64,000 nucleotides of DNA, taken from the NCBI GenBank assembly GCA_047631555.1, contig JBLHZY010000001.1:1339930-1403929 (forward strand), in the 5' to 3' direction. Positions 61,601 to 64,000 of the stretch are shown here, piece by piece; position 1 is the stretch's first letter, and each line of letters starts with the position of its first letter. Source of the DNA: JBLHZY01 sp047631555. Its GTDB lineage: Bacteria > Pseudomonadota > Alphaproteobacteria > Rhodobacterales > Rhodobacteraceae. The position numbers and the translations under genes are program-made. Under the pieces are notes generated by a model. It had not been told where the DNA came from. It was given only the letters and a program-made list of their open reading frames with translations, and made no database searches.

Positions 61601-62506
61601 GCAGACGTGATCACGGTACTCCGGGCGGAATCGTACACAGGACCCATCGTTCATCCAAAGGCGACCTTTCTTTGGCTGTTTCATTGGTACTCTAAGCCCC
61701 TCGCGTCGCCACAAACGCTCCACACGTTTGTCATTTACCTGCCAGCCAGAATCTCTCAACAAGGCTGCGATCCGACGGTAGCCATATCGACCGTACTGGC
61801 GCGTCAGCTCAATCATGTCCGCGACCAAACGCTCTTCATCAGCGCGTCCACTTGGTAATCGGCGTTGTGTAGATCGGTGCTGGCCGAGAATGCGACAAAC
61901 CCGTCGCTCAGAAACCTTGAACTGACTACGCACATGGTCAATGTAGGCACGGCGGCGTGAAGGGCTCAGAAGTTTCCCGATGCGGCCTCCCTCAAGATCA
62001 ACTTATCCAGCGTCAGATCTGAAACTGCACGCCGGAGGCGTTCATTCTCTTTCTGCAGGCGCTTCAGTTCCTTGAGTTGTTCTGTGCCCATTCCCCCGTA
62101 CTTCTTCTTCCACCGATAATACGTTTGTTCAGTCACGCTGATCTGTCTGATTGCGTCAATCCGAGGCATGCCTTGCCCCATCAAAACTTAAACCTGCCGT
62201 AACTTAACGACAATCTCTTCGGGCTTTGGTCGTGTAATGGCCATCTCTGGACCTCCGCTTTCCTAACTATAGGGGCGGACCACTTCAAAGGGGGAGGCTC
62301 AATTCCCTTGTTCATATCCGTCTCTCCTTGGTTCCAAGATTACCAAGCAAACCGTCTACAAATCTAGGGGCACCTCAGTTAGGTGGAAATGAAAGCCACG
62401 GAAAAGTCAGCAAACTAGCTGTGCTAAAAATTCAACTTTAGATTGAAAATTAAACTTTGTTTCACCAGTTTGAAGCAAGCTGTATTTGCAAAAGATAGGG
62501 AATCAG

Positions 62507-62722
62507 ATGACCTTGCTGGAAATTAAAAAACACGACAGTTGTGAAGCTGAAAGCGGCAACTTGCGGGAAAATGACGCGACACCTCTTGGAATGGCTAAAC
62601 TCATTCGACCAATGAAAGAAGCCGCTTATTCATATTTAATTAAGGGAGAGAATAGTGTTGCTAACTCTCTTTTTAGAGCGGTGGCGGTCCTAGAAGAAAA
62701 GGCCAAAGCTTCAAGCAAATAG
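62507..62722 (+). CDS. Small hypothetical protein in AT-rich DNA
   Basis: A 71-residue, charged, helical protein (MTLLEIKKHDSCEAESGNLR; KEAAYSYLIKGENSVANSLF; ends EEKAKASSK). AGGGA seven bases before ATG 62507 supports this start over a TTG at 62486. It lies between IS remnants and is not recognised. Composition differs from the backbone. It could be a cargo gene of a lost element. Confidence 0.45.
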   Translation: MTLLEIKKHDSCEAESGNLRENDATPLGMAKLIRPMKEAAYSYLIKGENSVANSLFRAVAVLEEKAKASSK

Positions 62723-62822
62723 AGATGCCCGTTGTCAGTATTATTGGAGTCGGATGTAGCCAAACCTAAGAGGGCTCGACCGGATCGGTCTTGATCGTGA
62801 CCTGCCCCCAAGTCTCCCTCAT

Positions 62823-63140
62823 TCATAACGAAAGTTTACGGGTTTGGGTTTCATATTCTTCATTGTCAGTTTGGGCAAGCGCCTCGTGCGCGGAGCCCTC
62901 AAAGTGCTCAAGCGCTCGACACACTTCAGCGAGTGTTTGGTTCTTCAATGATGAGTGCGGCCTGACATAGTTGTATTCGTACCGCCAAAGGGCCAGTTTG
63001 CGTCGGGCTTCGTCTAACGTATCGAGGATCTCCCCGTTCAGCAGTTCATTGCGCAGACTGCCGTTTAAGCTTTCGATGAAGCCATTTTGCTGCGGATTGC
63101 CTAGAACAATGTAGTGCCAATCCACGTCGGCGTGTCTTAG
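62823..63140 (-). mobile_element. IS3-family transposase, C-terminal remnant
   Basis: On the minus strand DVDWHYIVLGNPQQNGFIES, LNGSLRNELLNGEILDTLDE and WRYEYNYVRPHSSL give the end of an IS51-like rve domain with its last catalytic Glu. Upstream sequence is cut off near 63140. This is a different IS from the 57626 type, judging by the divergence. Confidence 0.75.
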
Positions 63141-63187
63141 TCCCGTAGAACTGTGCCACAATTTGATTGGCATAGGAGGGTTTCAAG

Positions 63188-63520
63188 ATGGCTCGGAAAC
63201 GGTATTCGGACGAGGATGCGCTTGAGATACTACGCGAGATCGATGTGCCTTTGCATGATGGGTTGAATGTTGTGAATGCGTGTGGGAAGGCGGGGATTTC
63301 GGATAAGAACTATTGCTATTGGCGCAAAAAGTTTGGTGGCATGGGACGCCCTCAGCTTTCTGAGATGCGTGCTCTGCAAAAAGAGAACGAGCGACTAAAG
63401 AAGAATGAGCCATTGTCAGACATTGGTCCGAGGGCAATGGGCGAATGCAGAGATGCAGAGATGCAGCTCAACGAGTTGATCCTGAAGGAAAGCCTGGATC
63501 ATTTAAAGCCGATGGCCTGA
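63188..63520 (+). pseudogene. IS3-family orfA with palindromic insert
   Basis: MARKRYSDEDALEILREIDV, NACGKAGISDKNYCYWRKKF and LQKENERLKK give a standard OrfA; then about 44 bp replace the usual IVAELELDK region before NELILKESLDHLKPMA. GGAGG lies upstream of the ATG. The insert keeps the frame open, so a protein could be made but its coiled-coil is disrupted. Confidence 0.75.
63406..63449. repeat. Palindromic mini-insert, copy B
   Basis: TGAGCCATTGTCAGA then CATTGGTCCGAGGGCAATGG (63421-63440) then GCGAATGCA, inside the leucine-zipper region of orfA. The 20-base core is identical to copy A on the opposite strand. Confidence 0.7.
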
Positions 63521-64000
63521 CGGTTGATGGGTTGCGTCAGGCCGTGAACCACACCCGTCAAAAGCTGAACACATCCGAACGCCGCTCATGCTTGGTTTTG
63601 AGGCAACACGCTCCAGTCTTCGGTATCGGGCACACCCAACAAATGATGAGCAATTGCGCCTAGCTATGATCCGATTGGCCAAACAATGTGGACGATACGG
63701 TTACAGGAAGGTCACCGCGCTGTTACGAATGTAAGGCTGGCGTGTCAATCACAAAAAGATCGGACGTTTATGGGGCGAAGAAGGGCTGCAGCTCCCCCAA
63801 CGTCACAAGAAGAAGCGGCGGCTTTATCACAAAGACAGCTCCATCATCTCATCAGGCTACGCTGCACACACCAGAACCACATCTGGGCGATAGACTTTGT
63901 TCATGACAGGCTCAGCAATGGACGCAGCTATAAGATGACGGACAGCTGACGGTACTGGCTGAGTATACCCGCGAGGCGCTCTGCGTGGCGGTGCGCGCCA
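63521..64000 (+). pseudogene. Degenerate IS3-family orfB, running off the window end
   Basis: Parts of an HTH_21/rve transposase are found in changing frames: NHTRQKLNTSERRSCLVLRQ, then THQNHIWAIDFVHDRLSNGR and, after a small insertion near 63941, LAEYTREALCVAV. At least three frameshifts make it inactive. It belongs with the orfA at 63188. Confidence 0.7.

Larger units (their letters stand above)
61007..62301 (-). mobile_element. Inner IS3-family element nested in the outer IS
   Basis: Ends: TGAGCAGCCCCACTTGAGTG at 61007 and TGAGCCTCCCCCTTTGAAGT read inward from 62301. OrfA (MAITRPKPEEIVVKLRQV, TAA, then GMPRIDAIRQISVTEQTYYR, ERLRRAVSDLTLDKLILREA) spans about 61966-62245. OrfB (about 61033-61960) is split by two small palindromic inserts and several frameshifts; its integrase tail is ELLNGEIFYSLREAQIIIER. 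No target duplication was found, so flanks have changed since insertion. Confidence 0.8.
59968..62377 (-). mobile_element. Outer IS3-family element, interrupted by a second IS
   Basis: Both ends carry TGAGGTGCCCCTAG (59968 forward; 62377 on the minus strand). Its orfA start (MNKGN, after AAGGAGAGACGG) lies at 62302-62330, and the orfA end and orfB lie at 59985-61006. The middle of orfA is occupied by the IS at 61007-62301. Without that insert the element would be about 1.1 kb. No matching target duplication was seen. Confidence 0.75.

Noticed and set aside
63188..63437. 84-codon minus-strand frame
   Set aside because: It lies opposite a clear IS3 orfA and contains no plausible domain.

Overview
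The window looks like chromosomal DNA of a Rhodobacteraceae (Roseobacter-group) alphaproteobacterium. The supporting signs are the pccB/pccA/methylmalonyl-CoA mutase block with a ScfR-type regulator, the DUF1127, DUF2927, DUF4174 and DUF6497 proteins, gatC-gatA, a class A RNase P RNA and GC-rich codon use. Two parts differ sharply: an ordinary chromosomal backbone (about 1-52,310) and an accessory, visibly AT-richer region packed with insertion-sequence debris (about 52,340 to the end).

Backbone, left to right. Polyphosphate metabolism (ppk1, ppx) is followed by an opposing run of small enzymes (endonuclease/phosphatase-family protein, TerB-J-domain protein, GNAT, VOC protein). From 6.5 to 17.8 kb lies the propionyl-CoA pathway: methylmalonyl-CoA mutase, propionyl-CoA carboxylase alpha and beta, several small conserved genes, an MFS exporter and a ScfR-family regulator. 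TTTGCAAA-like sites lie in front of pccB and of the regulator gene. Next come transporters and housekeeping genes (LysE, YebC, SLC13 permease, YmdB-type phosphoesterase, 5-formyl-THF cyclo-ligase, MgtE), a purine-deamination segment (guanine deaminase, 8-oxoguanine deaminase), hisN, regulators, a Bax-inhibitor-1 membrane protein, rpmG, rnpB, an AmpD-like amidase, gatA/gatC, a ceramidase-fold membrane protein, tadA and rluB. From 43.6 to 50.9 kb is a Ter-like envelope/chemical-stress neighbourhood: TerC, a 27-residue membrane peptide, XpaC, TelA, DUF2927 lipoprotein, an SPFH-GYF protein and a zinc-ribbon membrane protein. Fructokinase-like PfkB and dtd close the backbone.

Accessory region. It begins at an intact tRNA-Gly(TCC), with a second, variant 3' half of a tRNA-Gly 137 bp away, a typical integration scar. 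Beyond are the broken C-terminal remnant of a large protein (one frameshift, one in-frame amber stop, 5' end cut off by an IS), an AT-rich sulfotransferase-like gene, a 79-codon ORF split by an IS with a 4-bp target duplication, a small unknown ORF, and at least a dozen fragments of IS3-family elements in both orientations, two of them nested. Four of these transposase genes carry a related ~44-bp palindromic insert (core CATTGGTCCGAGGGCAATGG), and one carries a different palindrome. I saw this insert nowhere in the backbone and consider it the most novel signal here.

No CRISPR array, rRNA operon or complete prophage was seen. Many start positions were moved downstream of the longest open frame, on the basis of ribosome-binding sites, overlaps and N-terminal domain boundaries.
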